DNA of 64,000 nt from Zafaria cholistanensis (GTDB lineage: Bacteria; Actinomycetota; Actinomycetes; Actinomycetales; Micrococcaceae), in assembly GCF_008580665.1 (NCBI RefSeq), contig NZ_BKDJ01000004.1, positions 62,001 through 126,000 on the forward strand, read 5' to 3'. Both the position numbers and the translations under genes were made by a program. Numbering within the stretch: position 1 is the stretch's first letter; each line of letters starts with the position of its first letter. Shown in pieces: positions 17,497 to 26,278 of this stretch. The notes beneath the pieces are model-generated. The model was not told the origin of the DNA. It did not search any database and saw only the letters and a list, made by a program, of their open reading frames with translations.

Positions 17497-18879
17497 TCAG
17501 AAGCGGTTGACGCTGAAGGAGTGTCCCTGGACCAGGGTGGCGTGCCATTCCAGCGCGGAGGCGTCGGTGAGGGAGGCAACCTGGTCGATGACCACGCGCA
17601 GCTTGCCGGCGTCGTCGCGCGCGTCGCGCCAGTCCGCGGCGAACAGCGGCTCCAGGTAGCGGTCTCCCGTCTCCTCCAGCAGCGCCACCAGCTCGGACAG
17701 GACGTCGCGCTGGCGCTGGTAGACCGGCTGGCGCTCGTCGGAGGTCATGACGTAGGTGGCGGCAAGGCCCTTCATGGCGGCAATCTCATGCTCGGTCGCC
17801 AGCGGGACGATCAGGTTCCCGTTGAACCGGGTGAGCGGCTCGGTTCCGTACTCGGCGCGGGTGGCGTCCAGCGCCGCCTGGCAGAACCGGCCGATGAACT
17901 GGCTGGTCATGTCCTTCAGGGCAGCCATGGACCGGCGGGACCCGTCGGCGTGCGGCACCCATTCCTCGGTGGCCTCCAGCCGGCGCAGGGCCGCGTCGAT
18001 GGCCTCGTCCGCCTCCCCCGGCAGGTACCAGCGCCGGGTGCAGTCGATGACGCGGGCGCGCTGGTCCGGGTCCTTGATCCAGCGCAGCTGGAAGCGTCCG
18101 GCCACGATCGCGTCCTCGACGTCGTGGACGGAGTAGGAGATGTCGTCGGCCAGGTCCATGACCTGGGCCTCCACGCACTTCTGCCGCGCCTCCGGACGCG
18201 GACCAAACCGGCCGTCGTGGTTTCCGGAGCGGAGCCAGGAGAACACCGGAAGGTCGTCCTCGTAGACGCCGAACTTTTTGGTCGGTTCGCCCGTGGCGTT
18301 CAGCGGGGCGTCCGCGCGCAGCCACGGGTACTTGCAGGCCGCGTCCAGCGTCGCCCTGGTCAGGTTCAGGCCCGCGGAGCTGCCGTTGTGCCGGAACGTC
18401 TTGGTCTCCAGCCGGGTCAGCAGGCGCAGTGTCTGCGCGTTGCCCTCAAACCCCCCGATGTCCCCGGCCAGCTCGTCCAGGGCCTTTTCCCCGTTGTGGC
18501 CAAAGGGCGGGTGGCCCAGGTCGTGGGAGAGGCAGGCGGTGTCCACCACGTCCGGGTCGCAGCCCAGGGTGGCGCCGAGTTCACGGCCCACCTGCGCGAC
18601 CTCCAGCGAGTGGGTCAGCCGGGTGCGCACGAAGTCGTCCGAGTACGGGGCCACCACCTGCGTCTTGGCCCCCAGCCGGCGCAGCGCCGAGGAGTGCAGC
18701 ACGCGGGCGCGGTCGCGCTCGAAGCTGGTCCGGTACGGCTTCTTCGGCGGCTCCGGAACCCAGCGTTCCTCGTCGTAGGAGGTGTAGCCGGGGATCACCT
18801 TGGCCCTGGTGTCCGGGGACGCGGTTCGGGACGCGCCCAGTGGTCCGTTCATCAGCAGTCCATCCTGTGATCCGTTCAT
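17497..18879 (-). CDS. dgt: Deoxyguanosinetriphosphate triphosphohydrolase-like HD protein
   Basis: Cleaves dNTPs to nucleoside and tripolyphosphate. About 460 residues of the HD superfamily: metal ligands H in RLTHSLEVAQ, HD in SHDLGHPPFGHNGE, and D in MDLADDISYS are all present. ATG at 18879 is chosen because AGGGAG lies 3-4 bases upstream and it starts 8 bp after the dusB stop; an ATG at 18903 would overlap dusB. Order dusB-dgt-dnaG is typical of Actinobacteria. Confidence 0.92.
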   Translation of the reverse strand: MNGSQDGLLMNGPLGASRTASPDTRAKVIPGYTSYDEERWVPEPPKKPYRTSFERDRARVLHSSALRRLGAKTQVVAPYSDDFVRTRLTHSLEVAQVGRELGATLGCDPDVVDTACLSHDLGHPPFGHNGEKALDELAGDIGGFEGNAQTLRLLTRLETKTFRHNGSSAGLNLTRATLDAACKYPWLRADAPLNATGEPTKKFGVYEDDLPVFSWLRSGNHDGRFGPRPEARQKCVEAQVMDLADDISYSVHDVEDAIVAGRFQLRWIKDPDQRARVIDCTRRWYLPGEADEAIDAALRRLEATEEWVPHADGSRRSMAALKDMTSQFIGRFCQAALDATRAEYGTEPLTRFNGNLIVPLATEHEIAAMKGLAATYVMTSDERQPVYQRQRDVLSELVALLEETGDRYLEPLFAADWRDARDDAGKLRVVIDQVASLTDASALEWHATLVQGHSFSVNRF

Positions 18880-18886
18880 GGGCTCC

Positions 18887-20071
18887 CTATCCGCCGGAGA
18901 CATCCAGCTCGGCGGCGGCGATCATCGCCCTGTGGTTCTCGTCCATCTCGCGGCTGGCGAGCCATCCGTCCGGCAGCGCCGGGCGCTTGGGGGAACCGGC
19001 GCGCCCGCGCGGGCCCTCCGCGTCCGCGCCCGGGTAGGGGGCGGTGTGGTCCAGCTGGGCCAGCAGCTCGCGCAGCACCGCGAGCGTTGGGACCGCGGCC
19101 AGCGCCGCGCGCAGTTCGCCGCCGACGGTGTAGCCCTTGAAGTACCAGGCCACGTGCTTGCGGATGTCGCGCAGCGCCTGACCCTCGTCGCCGAAGTAGT
19201 CGCACAGCAGCTCGGCGTGCCGGTAGAAGGTCTCGGCGACCTTGCCCAGGCCGGGACGGTAGCGGGTCCCGCTGCCTTCGAAGGCGGCCTGCAGGTCCCC
19301 GAAGAGCCACGGGCGGCCCTGGCAGCCGCGGCCGATCACCACGCCGTCGACACCGGTCTGTTCGACCATGCGCAGCGCGTCCTCGGCACTCCAGATGTCC
19401 CCGTTGCCCAGCACCGGCACGTCCGGCAGGGCCGCGCGCAGCTCGGCGATGGCGTTCCAGTCGGCCTGTCCGGAGTAGAACTGGCTGGTGGTGCGCCCGT
19501 GCAGCGTCACCGCCGCCACCCCGTAGTCGCGCGCGATCCGGGCCGAGTCCAGGAAGGTCAGGTGGTCCTCGTCGATGCCCTTGCGCATCTTGATGGTCAG
19601 CGGAATCCCGCCCTTGGCCGCCTCGGTGGTGGCCGCCTTGATGATGGAGCGGAACAGTTCCGTCTTCCACGGCAGCGCCGAGCCGCCGCCCCTGCGGGTG
19701 ACCTTGGGGACCGGGCAGCCGAAGTTCAGGTCGATGTGGTCCGCGCGGTCCTCCTGCACCAGCAGGCGCACCGCCGCGCCGACCGTCTTCGGGTCCACGC
19801 CGTAGAGCTGGACGGAACGCACCGGCTCGTCCTCGTCGTGGGAGATGATGCGCATCGATTCCTTGTTGCGTTCCACCAGGGCCCGGGACGTCACCATCTC
19901 CGCCACATAGAGGCCGCCGCCGTACTCGCGGCACAGGCGGCGGAAGGCCTTGTTGGTGATGCCCGCCATCGGCGCCAGCACCACGGGCACGTCGATGGTC
20001 AGGTTGCCCAGCTTCAGCGGGGGCAGCTCGAGTTTCGCAGGGGCGGAGGAGGCGGGGGCGCTAGCGGTCAC
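18887..20071 (-). CDS. dusB: tRNA-dihydrouridine synthase
   Basis: FMN-dependent reduction of uridines in the tRNA D-loop. The 394-residue TIM-barrel protein has APMAGITNKAFR near residue 33, the catalytic Cys in NFGCPVPKVTRRGGGSALP near residue 117, LHGRTTSQFYSG, and the FMN phosphate-binding GNGDI and GRGCQGRPW motifs. It is first in the dusB-dgt-dnaG string. Confidence 0.95.
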   Translation of the reverse strand: MTASAPASSAPAKLELPPLKLGNLTIDVPVVLAPMAGITNKAFRRLCREYGGGLYVAEMVTSRALVERNKESMRIISHDEDEPVRSVQLYGVDPKTVGAAVRLLVQEDRADHIDLNFGCPVPKVTRRGGGSALPWKTELFRSIIKAATTEAAKGGIPLTIKMRKGIDEDHLTFLDSARIARDYGVAAVTLHGRTTSQFYSGQADWNAIAELRAALPDVPVLGNGDIWSAEDALRMVEQTGVDGVVIGRGCQGRPWLFGDLQAAFEGSGTRYRPGLGKVAETFYRHAELLCDYFGDEGQALRDIRKHVAWYFKGYTVGGELRAALAAVPTLAVLRELLAQLDHTAPYPGADAEGPRGRAGSPKRPALPDGWLASREMDENHRAMIAAAELDVSGG

Positions 20072-20242
20072 CCCTCCATTGTCTCAAAGGTCGGCAAATC
20101 GCGGGGCGCGCCCTGTGGGAACCGGGACCCTCGCGTGTCCGGCAGGGCGCCCCGGGCGGAGGCTCCGCGCGGTCCGGGGCCTCCGCGCACTACCGCGGCG
20201 GGGCCGGGTGCGGGAGGATCGAGCCGGAAAGGATGTGCGGCC

Positions 20243-21280
20243 ATGAAGAAGATCGGCTTTCTGTCTTTCGGCCACTGGAGCGACGCCCCGCGGGCCCGGG
20301 TGCCCGACGGCGGCGAGGCGGTGCGCCAGACGGTGGCGCTGGCGGTCGCGGCGGAGCGGCACGGGTTCGACGGCGCCTGGGTGCGGGTGCACCACTTCTC
20401 CCATTCGCTCTCGGCCCCGTTCCCCCTGCTGGCGGCCATGGCCGCACGGACCACGCGGATCGACGTGGGCACTGCCGTGGTGGACCTGCGCTACGAAAAC
20501 CCCCTGTACATGGCCGAGGAAGCCGGCATCGTCGACCAGCTCAGCCGCGGGTCCTCGGGGCGGGGCCGGCTGCAGCTGGGCATCGGACGCGGCTCCCCGG
20601 AGCCGGCCGCGGACGGGCAGGAACGGTTTGGGTATTTCCTGGAGGAGGGGCAGACCTGGTCGGAGGTGGCCCGCGAGCGGGCGGCCCTGTTCCGCAAGGC
20701 CATTTCCGGTGCGGGCCTGGCGGTGTCCAACCCGCTGATGACCCACGGCCTGCCGGCCCGGCTGCCGGTGGCGCCGCTGTCCCCGGGACTGGAGCGGCGG
20801 ATCTGGTGGGGCGCCGGGTCCCGATCAGGCGGGGTGTACGCCGGGTCCGAGGGCATGAACCTGGTCAGTTCCACGCTCATGCTGCAGGACGACGGACGCC
20901 CGTTCCACATCCAGCAGGCGGACCAGATCGCCGCCTACCGGGAGGCTTACGCGGCCTCCGGGCGGGACACCGGCGGGCAGGCCGCGGTGGTGCGCACCGT
21001 GTTGCCGCTGGCCGGCGGGGACAGCGGCGGCCCGGCGGGCCGGCCGGGCGAAACCGGGGACGCGGTGGGGCAGCTGGACGGCGGGCCGGCGCGCTCCGGG
21101 CCGTCCTTCACCGGCCCGCCGGCGGAGGTCGCGGACCGCCTGGCCGAGGACGACGCCGTAAGCGCGGCCGACTACGTGCTGTTCACCCTGCCCAGCCAGT
21201 TCGGCATCGACTACTGCACCGACCTGATGGAGAAGCTGGCGAATGTCGCCCACGACCTGGGTTGGAAGGGCCATCCGTAG
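20243..21280 (+). CDS. LLM-class flavin-dependent oxidoreductase
   Basis: 345-residue luciferase-like monooxygenase fold. It starts MKKIGFLSFGHWSDAPRARV with AAAGGA upstream; the open frame continuing far upstream is antisense to dusB. Features include GFDGAWVRVHHF (strand 2 with the HH pair), TTRIDVGTAVVDLRYENP, and GRGRLQLGIGRGSPEP. Substrate unknown; it stands alone between dusB and the YibE/F gene. Confidence 0.8.
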   Translation: MKKIGFLSFGHWSDAPRARVPDGGEAVRQTVALAVAAERHGFDGAWVRVHHFSHSLSAPFPLLAAMAARTTRIDVGTAVVDLRYENPLYMAEEAGIVDQLSRGSSGRGRLQLGIGRGSPEPAADGQERFGYFLEEGQTWSEVARERAALFRKAISGAGLAVSNPLMTHGLPARLPVAPLSPGLERRIWWGAGSRSGGVYAGSEGMNLVSSTLMLQDDGRPFHIQQADQIAAYREAYAASGRDTGGQAAVVRTVLPLAGGDSGGPAGRPGETGDAVGQLDGGPARSGPSFTGPPAEVADRLAEDDAVSAADYVLFTLPSQFGIDYCTDLMEKLANVAHDLGWKGHP

Positions 21281-21352
21281 CGGGCCGTCCCCCCGGAACC
21301 CGTCCCAACGAAACCCGTCCCGCCGGCATCGGGCTGTCCCGCGGCACCGGAA

Positions 21353-22699
21353 TCAGGCGCCGTGGCGTGCGCCGTCCGTTACCTCCGGCGCGCGCCCGGC
21401 GCTGCGCCGTCCGCCGGAACCGCTCCTGCCGCTGCCGGGGCCGACGGCCTTGACCACGGCGACGGCCACGGCCGTGGTGACCGGGATCGCCAGCACCAGG
21501 CCGATCGAGCCCACCAGGGTGCGCACCACCTCCTCGGCGAGTTCCCCCGCGGTGAGGGAATCCAGCAGCGAGCGGTCGTACAGCCCCACCAGGATCAGCA
21601 CCGGCAGCGCGGCACCGGCGTAGGCGAACGCGATCGTGTAGACGGTGGAGGCGATGTGGTCCCGGCCGATGCGCATCGCGGAGGTGAACAGCTCGCCCGC
21701 GCTGGAGTTCGGGGACAGTTCGGCCAGTTCCCACACCGCGGAGGACTGTGTGATGGTGACGTCGTTGAGCACGCCCAGCCCGGCCACCAGCAGCCCGCAC
21801 AGGATCACGCCGGACAGCTGCAGCTGGGGCACGCCGTTGATCAGTGCGTAGGCGGTGTCGTCCCCGACGCCGGTCAGGTAGGCGGCGTCGGTGGCCCATG
21901 CGGCCAGCAGGGCCGTGACAGCCAGTCCGAACAGCGTGCCGATCAGGGCCGTGGAGGTCCGCGCGGAGAAGCCGTGGGCGAAGTACAGCACCGCGATCAT
22001 GATCACCGTGGAGCCCACCAGCCCCACCAGCAGCGGGGGCTTGCCCTCCACCAGGGCCGGCAGCATGAAGGTGGACAGCACCGCGTACGCGCCGGCGAGC
22101 CCCAGCAGGGCGCGGAAGCCGCGCCAGCGCGCCACCATGCACACCACCGCCGCATACACCACCGCCAGCAGCAGGATCGGGGCGGTGCGCACGAAGTCAA
22201 CGAACACGTACGGCGCTGCCGAGCCGGTGTCGGCCCCGCTGAGGTCCAGGTAGCGCACCGCGTCCCCGGCCTGGACCCCGCGCGAGGCGACGATCTCCGG
22301 CGGGACCTCCACCGGGATCGCGGTGCCTCCCGCGGAGGGCACCACGTAGGAGACCTCGCACTGCTGCGGGGTGCCGCCGGCGGCCGCGGTGTTCCCGGCG
22401 GAGGGGCAGGTCTCGGTCACCGTGCGCTGGACGGTGCCGGTGGCGAAGACGACGCCGGCCGCCGTCGAGTACGGATCATTCAGGGAAACCCGGTCAGCCC
22501 CCGCGGCCGGCCAGAGCAGGGCCATCCCGACGCCGGTGACCAGGGCCACGGGGAGCAGGATGGCGGCCAGGATGGCCCGGGCGCGCCGGCGCTGGAGCGG
22601 ATCCAGCGCCGGCGCGTCGTGGCCGTGGGCGTGGGCGTGGCTGTGGGCGTGGCTGTGGGCGTGGGCGTGGCTGTGGGCGTGGGCGTGGCTGTGTCCCAT
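21353..22699 (-). CDS. YibE/F-family membrane protein with His-rich N-terminus
   Basis: 448 residues. Residues 3-27 alternate His with Ala/Ser/Gly (13 His). One membrane helix follows, then an extracytoplasmic beta-type domain (about 70-190) and about seven more helices with the YibE/F core (GLGVLNDVTITQSSAVWEL, SAMRIGRDHIASTVYTIAFAYAG). The function of YibE/F is not established; the His tail suggests metal binding at the cytoplasmic face. The start is the ATG of MGHSHAHAHS, 15 bp after the GNAT stop. Confidence 0.82.
   Translation of the reverse strand: MGHSHAHAHSHAHAHSHAHSHAHAHGHDAPALDPLQRRRARAILAAILLPVALVTGVGMALLWPAAGADRVSLNDPYSTAAGVVFATGTVQRTVTETCPSAGNTAAAGGTPQQCEVSYVVPSAGGTAIPVEVPPEIVASRGVQAGDAVRYLDLSGADTGSAAPYVFVDFVRTAPILLLAVVYAAVVCMVARWRGFRALLGLAGAYAVLSTFMLPALVEGKPPLLVGLVGSTVIMIAVLYFAHGFSARTSTALIGTLFGLAVTALLAAWATDAAYLTGVGDDTAYALINGVPQLQLSGVILCGLLVAGLGVLNDVTITQSSAVWELAELSPNSSAGELFTSAMRIGRDHIASTVYTIAFAYAGAALPVLILVGLYDRSLLDSLTAGELAEEVVRTLVGSIGLVLAIPVTTAVAVAVVKAVGPGSGRSGSGGRRSAGRAPEVTDGARHGA
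22621..22696 (-). repeat. Hexamer-based repeat encoding (HA/HS)n
   Basis: A GTGGGC/GTGGCT hexamer array codes for the alternating His-Ala/His-Ser tract at the N-terminus of the YibE/F protein. Confidence 0.9.
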
Positions 22700-22713
22700 G
22701 GTGGCGCCCGCCC

Positions 22714-23634
22714 TTAGGCGGTGGCGACGATGGTGGTCGTGGTAACCACCGTCGCGTGCCCGGTGGCGACCAGCTCGTCCACCAGCCCGGCCAGCGGAAC
22801 CATCGAGTCGTCCACCTCCAGCTTGACCGGGTACTGGTGGACCAGCATCGCCAGCAGGCCGCGGACGGCCTCGCGCGCCTCGGCCTCCGGCAGCGTCGGA
22901 TCCCAGCCCAGCAGCACGTCGGCCGGGGCGTCCACGCGTGCCGGCTCGTAGCTGAGCGCGAAGGAGAGGATCTTCCCGCCCTTGTCCTTGGGCTTGTCGC
23001 GCAGCACCACCGCGCCCTTGGCGCCGGTGGAGTCGCCCAGCAGCATGGTCTGGGCCCGGCCCAGGGTCATTTCCGCGCGGTCCCACCCGTGCAGGGCGTT
23101 GTAGAAGTCGGCCACCAGCCGGGTCAGCTCCACCGAGCCGGTGGCCGCCGCCTCCAGGGTGAGGCCGTCGTCGTCGAACACCGGCAGCTTCAGCGACTCG
23201 GGTTCGACCACCACGTCGCGGGCGCGCTGGATCGGCACCTGGCCCAGCGACGCGGCGAAGCCGGCGGCCGCGCCGCCGTCGTCCGCGCCCGCGGCAAAGG
23301 TGTACCGGGACTTCAGCGCGGTGACGCCCGACGGCGGAACCTCCGCGCGCAGCAGGTTCGCCATCTCGGTGGCGACACCCTGGCGGCGGTGCTCCGGCGC
23401 GACCTCGGCGTAGAACCAGAGGCGGTCCGGGTGCAGGCTGGATTCGAAGACGACGGCGGCTGCAACGGGCACGCCCTGGTCCTCGCCCACCACGCAGCGG
23501 GCCCACGGGTCCTCGCTGGAGGCACGCAGCATGGTGCGGTCCACATGCGCCTGCGGGGTGGCCGGGTCCCCCCACAGCTGCAGCAGGGCGAGGTCGTCGC
23601 CGTCCCGCCAGGGGCGGTAGGTCAGGTTGCTCAT
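22714..23634 (-). CDS. GNAT-family acetyltransferase
   Basis: 306 residues with an N-terminal GNAT domain: the acetyl-CoA pyrophosphate loop is HRRQGVATEM near residue 80. The C-terminal half (about 140-306) is a second, degenerate GNAT-like part ending in a Thr/Val-rich strand. The substrate is unknown. ATG at 23634 (MSNLTYRPWRDGDD) has GGAGAAG upstream. It sits between glyS and the YibE/F gene on the same strand. Confidence 0.75.
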   Translation of the reverse strand: MSNLTYRPWRDGDDLALLQLWGDPATPQAHVDRTMLRASSEDPWARCVVGEDQGVPVAAAVVFESSLHPDRLWFYAEVAPEHRRQGVATEMANLLRAEVPPSGVTALKSRYTFAAGADDGGAAAGFAASLGQVPIQRARDVVVEPESLKLPVFDDDGLTLEAAATGSVELTRLVADFYNALHGWDRAEMTLGRAQTMLLGDSTGAKGAVVLRDKPKDKGGKILSFALSYEPARVDAPADVLLGWDPTLPEAEAREAVRGLLAMLVHQYPVKLEVDDSMVPLAGLVDELVATGHATVVTTTTIVATA

Positions 23635-23666
23635 GGCTTCTCCGAACATGTTGGGGGTGGAACGGA

Positions 23667-23699
23667 CCGAGCCTGCCGAGAAGGTCTCGACAGGCTCGG
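23667..23699 (-). terminator. Intergenic hairpin after glyS
   Basis: Inverted repeat CCGAGCCTGCCGAG/CTCGACAGGCTCGG (one mismatch, 5-base loop), 41 bp after the glyS stop on the minus strand. The GAGCCTGTCGAGA sequence resembles a dispersed intergenic element of Micrococcales genomes; here it probably terminates glyS. Confidence 0.6.
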
Positions 23700-23740
23700 C
23701 CTTCGGGAGTGCTGTGGGGGCCGCGGCCCCCGCCGGTTGG

Positions 23741-25126
23741 CTAGGCGCCGACCAGGCGGGCGGCCAGGTAGGACTCGACCTTGTCCAGGGAGACGCGTTC
23801 CTGGGACATGGAGTCGCGTTCGCGGATGGTCACCGCGTTGTCCTCCAGGGTGTCGAAGTCCACCGTGATGCAGAACGGCGTGCCGATCTCGTCCTGGCGG
23901 CGGTAGCGGCGGCCGATCGCGCCTGCGTCGTCGAACTCGATGTTCCAGTGCTTGCGCAGCCGGTTGGCGAGCTCCTTGGCCTTCGGGGAAAGCTCCTCGT
24001 TGCGGCTCAGCGGCAGCACCGCGGCCTTGACCGGGGCCAGGCGCGGGTCAAGGCGCAGGACGGTGCGCTTGTCCACTCCGCCCTTCGCGTTCGGGGCCTC
24101 GTCCTCGACGTAGGCGTCCACCAGGAACGCCATCATGGAGCGGGTCAGGCCGAAAGAGGGCTCGATCACGTACGGGGTGAAACGCTCGCCGGTGGCCTGG
24201 TTGAAGAAGGACAGGTCCGTCCCGGAGGCCTTGGTGTGGGAAGAGAGGTCGTAGTCGGTGCGGTTGGCCACGCCCATCAGCTCGCCCCACTCCGAGCCCT
24301 GGAAGCCGAACTTGTACTCGAAGTCGATCGTGCCGGCGGAGTAGTGCGCGCGCTCGTCCTCGGGGACCTCGAAGCGGCGCATGTTCTCCGGGCGGATGCC
24401 CAGGTCGATGAACCAGTTCCAGCAGGCCTCGACCCAGTCCCTGAACCAGTGGTCGGCTTCCTCGGGCGCGGTGAAGAACTCGATCTCCATCTGCTCGAAC
24501 TCGCGGGTGCGGAAGATGAAGTTGCCCGGGGTGATCTCGTTGCGGAACGCCTTGCCGATCTGGCCGATGCCGAACGGGGGCTTCTTGCGGGAAACGGTGA
24601 GCACGTTGTTGAAGTTCACGAAGATGCCCTGGGCGGTCTCCGGGCGCATGTAGTGCAGGCCCGCCTCGTTGTCCACCGGACCCAGGAAGGTCTTGACCAG
24701 GCCGGAGAACAGCTGCGGCTCGGTCCACTGTCCCTTGGTGCCGCAGTCCGGGCACGCGATCTCGCTCATGCCGTCCTGCGGCTCGCGGTTCTTCTTCGCG
24801 ACGAACGCCTCGATCAGGTGGTCCTGGCGGTGGCGCTTGTGGCAGGAGGTGCACTCGACCAGGGGGTCGGTGAAGGTGGCGACGTGGCCGGAGGCCTCCC
24901 ACACGGCCTTGGGCAGGATGATGGAGGAGTCCAGGCCCACCATGTCCTCGCGTCCGCGCACGAAGGTCTGCCACCACTCGCGCTTGATGTTTTCCTTCAG
25001 CTCCGTGCCGAGCGGCCCGTAGTCCCACGCCGAGCGGGAACCGCCGTAGATCTCACCGGCCTGGAAAACGAAGCCGCGCCGCTTGGCGAGGGAGATTACC
25101 TGGTCGAGCTTGGACTGGGGTGCCAT
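23741..25126 (-). CDS. glyS: Glycine--tRNA ligase (alpha2 type)
   Basis: Charges tRNA-Gly; 461 residues, class II synthetase of the eukaryote/archaea-like homodimeric type. Zinc-type Cys pairs are visible ([13 protein letters not shown] near residue 110-150), class II motif 2 ([20 protein letters not shown]) and motif 3 ([19 protein letters not shown]), plus a C-terminal anticodon-binding domain. ATG at 25126 has GGAG 5 bases upstream. Confidence 0.96.
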   Translation of the reverse strand: MAPQSKLDQVISLAKRRGFVFQAGEIYGGSRSAWDYGPLGTELKENIKREWWQTFVRGREDMVGLDSSIILPKAVWEASGHVATFTDPLVECTSCHKRHRQDHLIEAFVAKKNREPQDGMSEIACPDCGTKGQWTEPQLFSGLVKTFLGPVDNEAGLHYMRPETAQGIFVNFNNVLTVSRKKPPFGIGQIGKAFRNEITPGNFIFRTREFEQMEIEFFTAPEEADHWFRDWVEACWNWFIDLGIRPENMRRFEVPEDERAHYSAGTIDFEYKFGFQGSEWGELMGVANRTDYDLSSHTKASGTDLSFFNQATGERFTPYVIEPSFGLTRSMMAFLVDAYVEDEAPNAKGGVDKRTVLRLDPRLAPVKAAVLPLSRNEELSPKAKELANRLRKHWNIEFDDAGAIGRRYRRQDEIGTPFCITVDFDTLEDNAVTIRERDSMSQERVSLDKVESYLAARLVGA

Positions 25127-25258
25127 TTCAACTCCATGGGTGAACGAGGCCGCTGGTTGCGGTCCGTGCCAAAACATACGCTCCCAGCCTAGCGCGGCGG
25201 CGGAGCGGGCCCCGCATCCGTCCCGGGTCCGGGCGGCCCCCGCGCCCGGCCCGGGCAC

Positions 25259-25441
25259 TCACGCGAGGTTCTGCATCGCCGCCGCGGCGGCCCGGTGGCG
25301 GCGCAGCACCTCCGGCAGCGCGGCGGCGACGGGCTCCCCGTTCTCCACCAGCATGCGCCCGGCCACCAGTGTGTGCCAGGCCCGCGACGGGCCGGTACGC
25401 AGCCACGCCTCCACCGGGTCCACCAGCGCCCCGGCCAGCGC
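25259..25441 (-). pseudogene. 3' remnant of an amidohydrolase (8-oxoguanine-deaminase-like)
   Basis: Only about 60 C-terminal residues survive (LAGALVDPVEAWLRTGPSRA ... LPEVLRRHRAAAAAMQNLA), matching the last beta strands and helix of the 8-oxoguanine/cytosine deaminase group. All metal-binding motifs are gone. The homology stops abruptly near 25441, where a substrate-binding-protein fragment begins on the other strand. Confidence 0.7.
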
Positions 25442-25861
25442 ACACGACGTCGAAAACCTTCCGCTGGCGGACAACGGCCTGCCGTTCATGGCCGAGTCGC
25501 TGGTGACCACCGAGGAGAACATCCAGACCCGCCGGGACGCGCTCAAGGGCTTCCTGGTCACGATGATCAAGTGCTGGACGGACGCCGTGGCCGATCCCGA
25601 AGAGTCCGCCCGGCTGGCCGTCGAGGAGTACGGGGCCGACCTGGGCCTGCAGATGGATAAGGAGATCCGTCAGGCCCAGGAGCAGAACAAGCTCGTGTCC
25701 ACCGCGGAACCGGGGCCAACGGCCTGATGTCCATGTCGGACCAGCTCATGGCGGACAACGTCGAGATCCTCAAGCTGGCCGGCTACGACCTCACGGTCGG
25801 GGACCTTTTCGACACCACCCTGCTTGAGGAGGTCTACGCGGAAAACCCGGACCTGAAATAG
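25442..25861 (+). pseudogene. 3' remnant of an ABC substrate-binding protein (NMT1/THI5-like), frameshifted
   Basis: The frame entering near 25442 encodes LPFMAESLVTTEENIQTRRD ... EEYGADLGLQMDKEIRQAQ, a typical C-terminal part of thiamine-precursor/aliphatic-sulfonate-type binding proteins. The frame is lost near 25707-25717 and continues one frame over (ANGLMSMSDQLMADNVEIL) to the natural stop at 25859-25861. The first two thirds, including any signal peptide, are missing, so it is non-functional. Confidence 0.75.
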
Positions 25862-26033
25862 CCTTCGCCCGCGCCATGGGCAGGAATCCCCGGGAGGGGA
25901 TGACGGTGACCCGCCCTCCCCTCCGGGTTGGCGTAACCGGGAGCGGCGAGGGAAACGGCCGTCGGCATTTCCGGCATACACCTGTCGATTATTCGATGGG
26001 CTCCACATTTCGTAGCATTTGAAAAAAGATTCT

Positions 26034-26062
26034 TTGATGGATTGGCGCTTTGTTGCCATACT
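26034..26062 (+). promoter_or_regulatory. Probable promoter of sfnG-metNIQ
   Basis: TTGATG (26034-26039) and CATACT (26057-26062) separated by 17 bp in the only AT-rich stretch nearby. Predicted transcription would start about 6-7 bases later, exactly at the 5' end of the riboswitch. Confidence 0.6.
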
Positions 26063-26067
26063 GGAGC

Positions 26068-26160
26068 GACCATCCCGAGCGGCTGAGAGATCTGGCTCCC
26101 TGACGCCGCAGCAACCTTCCGGACTCCGCCGGAAAGGTGCTACCGCCAGAAACGATGGGG
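26068..26160 (+). promoter_or_regulatory. S-box type SAM riboswitch
   Basis: Conserved S-box blocks in order: CGGCTGAGAGATCTGGCTC (kink-turn and P2/P3 side), TGACGCC, GCAACC (26111-26116), a perfect TTCCGG/CCGGAA P4-type stem, AGGTGCTA, and a closing P1 (CCATC at 26070-26074 pairing GATGG at 26154-26158). It lies 118 bp before a sulfone monooxygenase and methionine-type transporter, as expected for SAM feedback. It could be the SAM-I or SAM-I/IV variant. Confidence 0.88.
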
Positions 26161-26278
26161 AAGGCGCAAGCTTTTCTTCGGCCGTGGTGGCGCCGGTTTC
26201 CTCCCGGTGCCGCCGGCCGCCGTTGTCCGGGATTCCCTGTACCACGCCCTCCGGCGCCGTCCCCCAAGGAATTCGAGT

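Noticed and set aside
18800-21280. Single 826-codon open frame covering the LLM oxidoreductase and sequence upstream
   Set aside because: The part before 20243 is antisense to dusB and has no homology; the ATG at 20243 has a ribosome site and the canonical N-terminus.
25127-25258. T-box leader before glyS
   Set aside because: The space is only about 130 bp, and no T-box core or specifier hairpin can be found.
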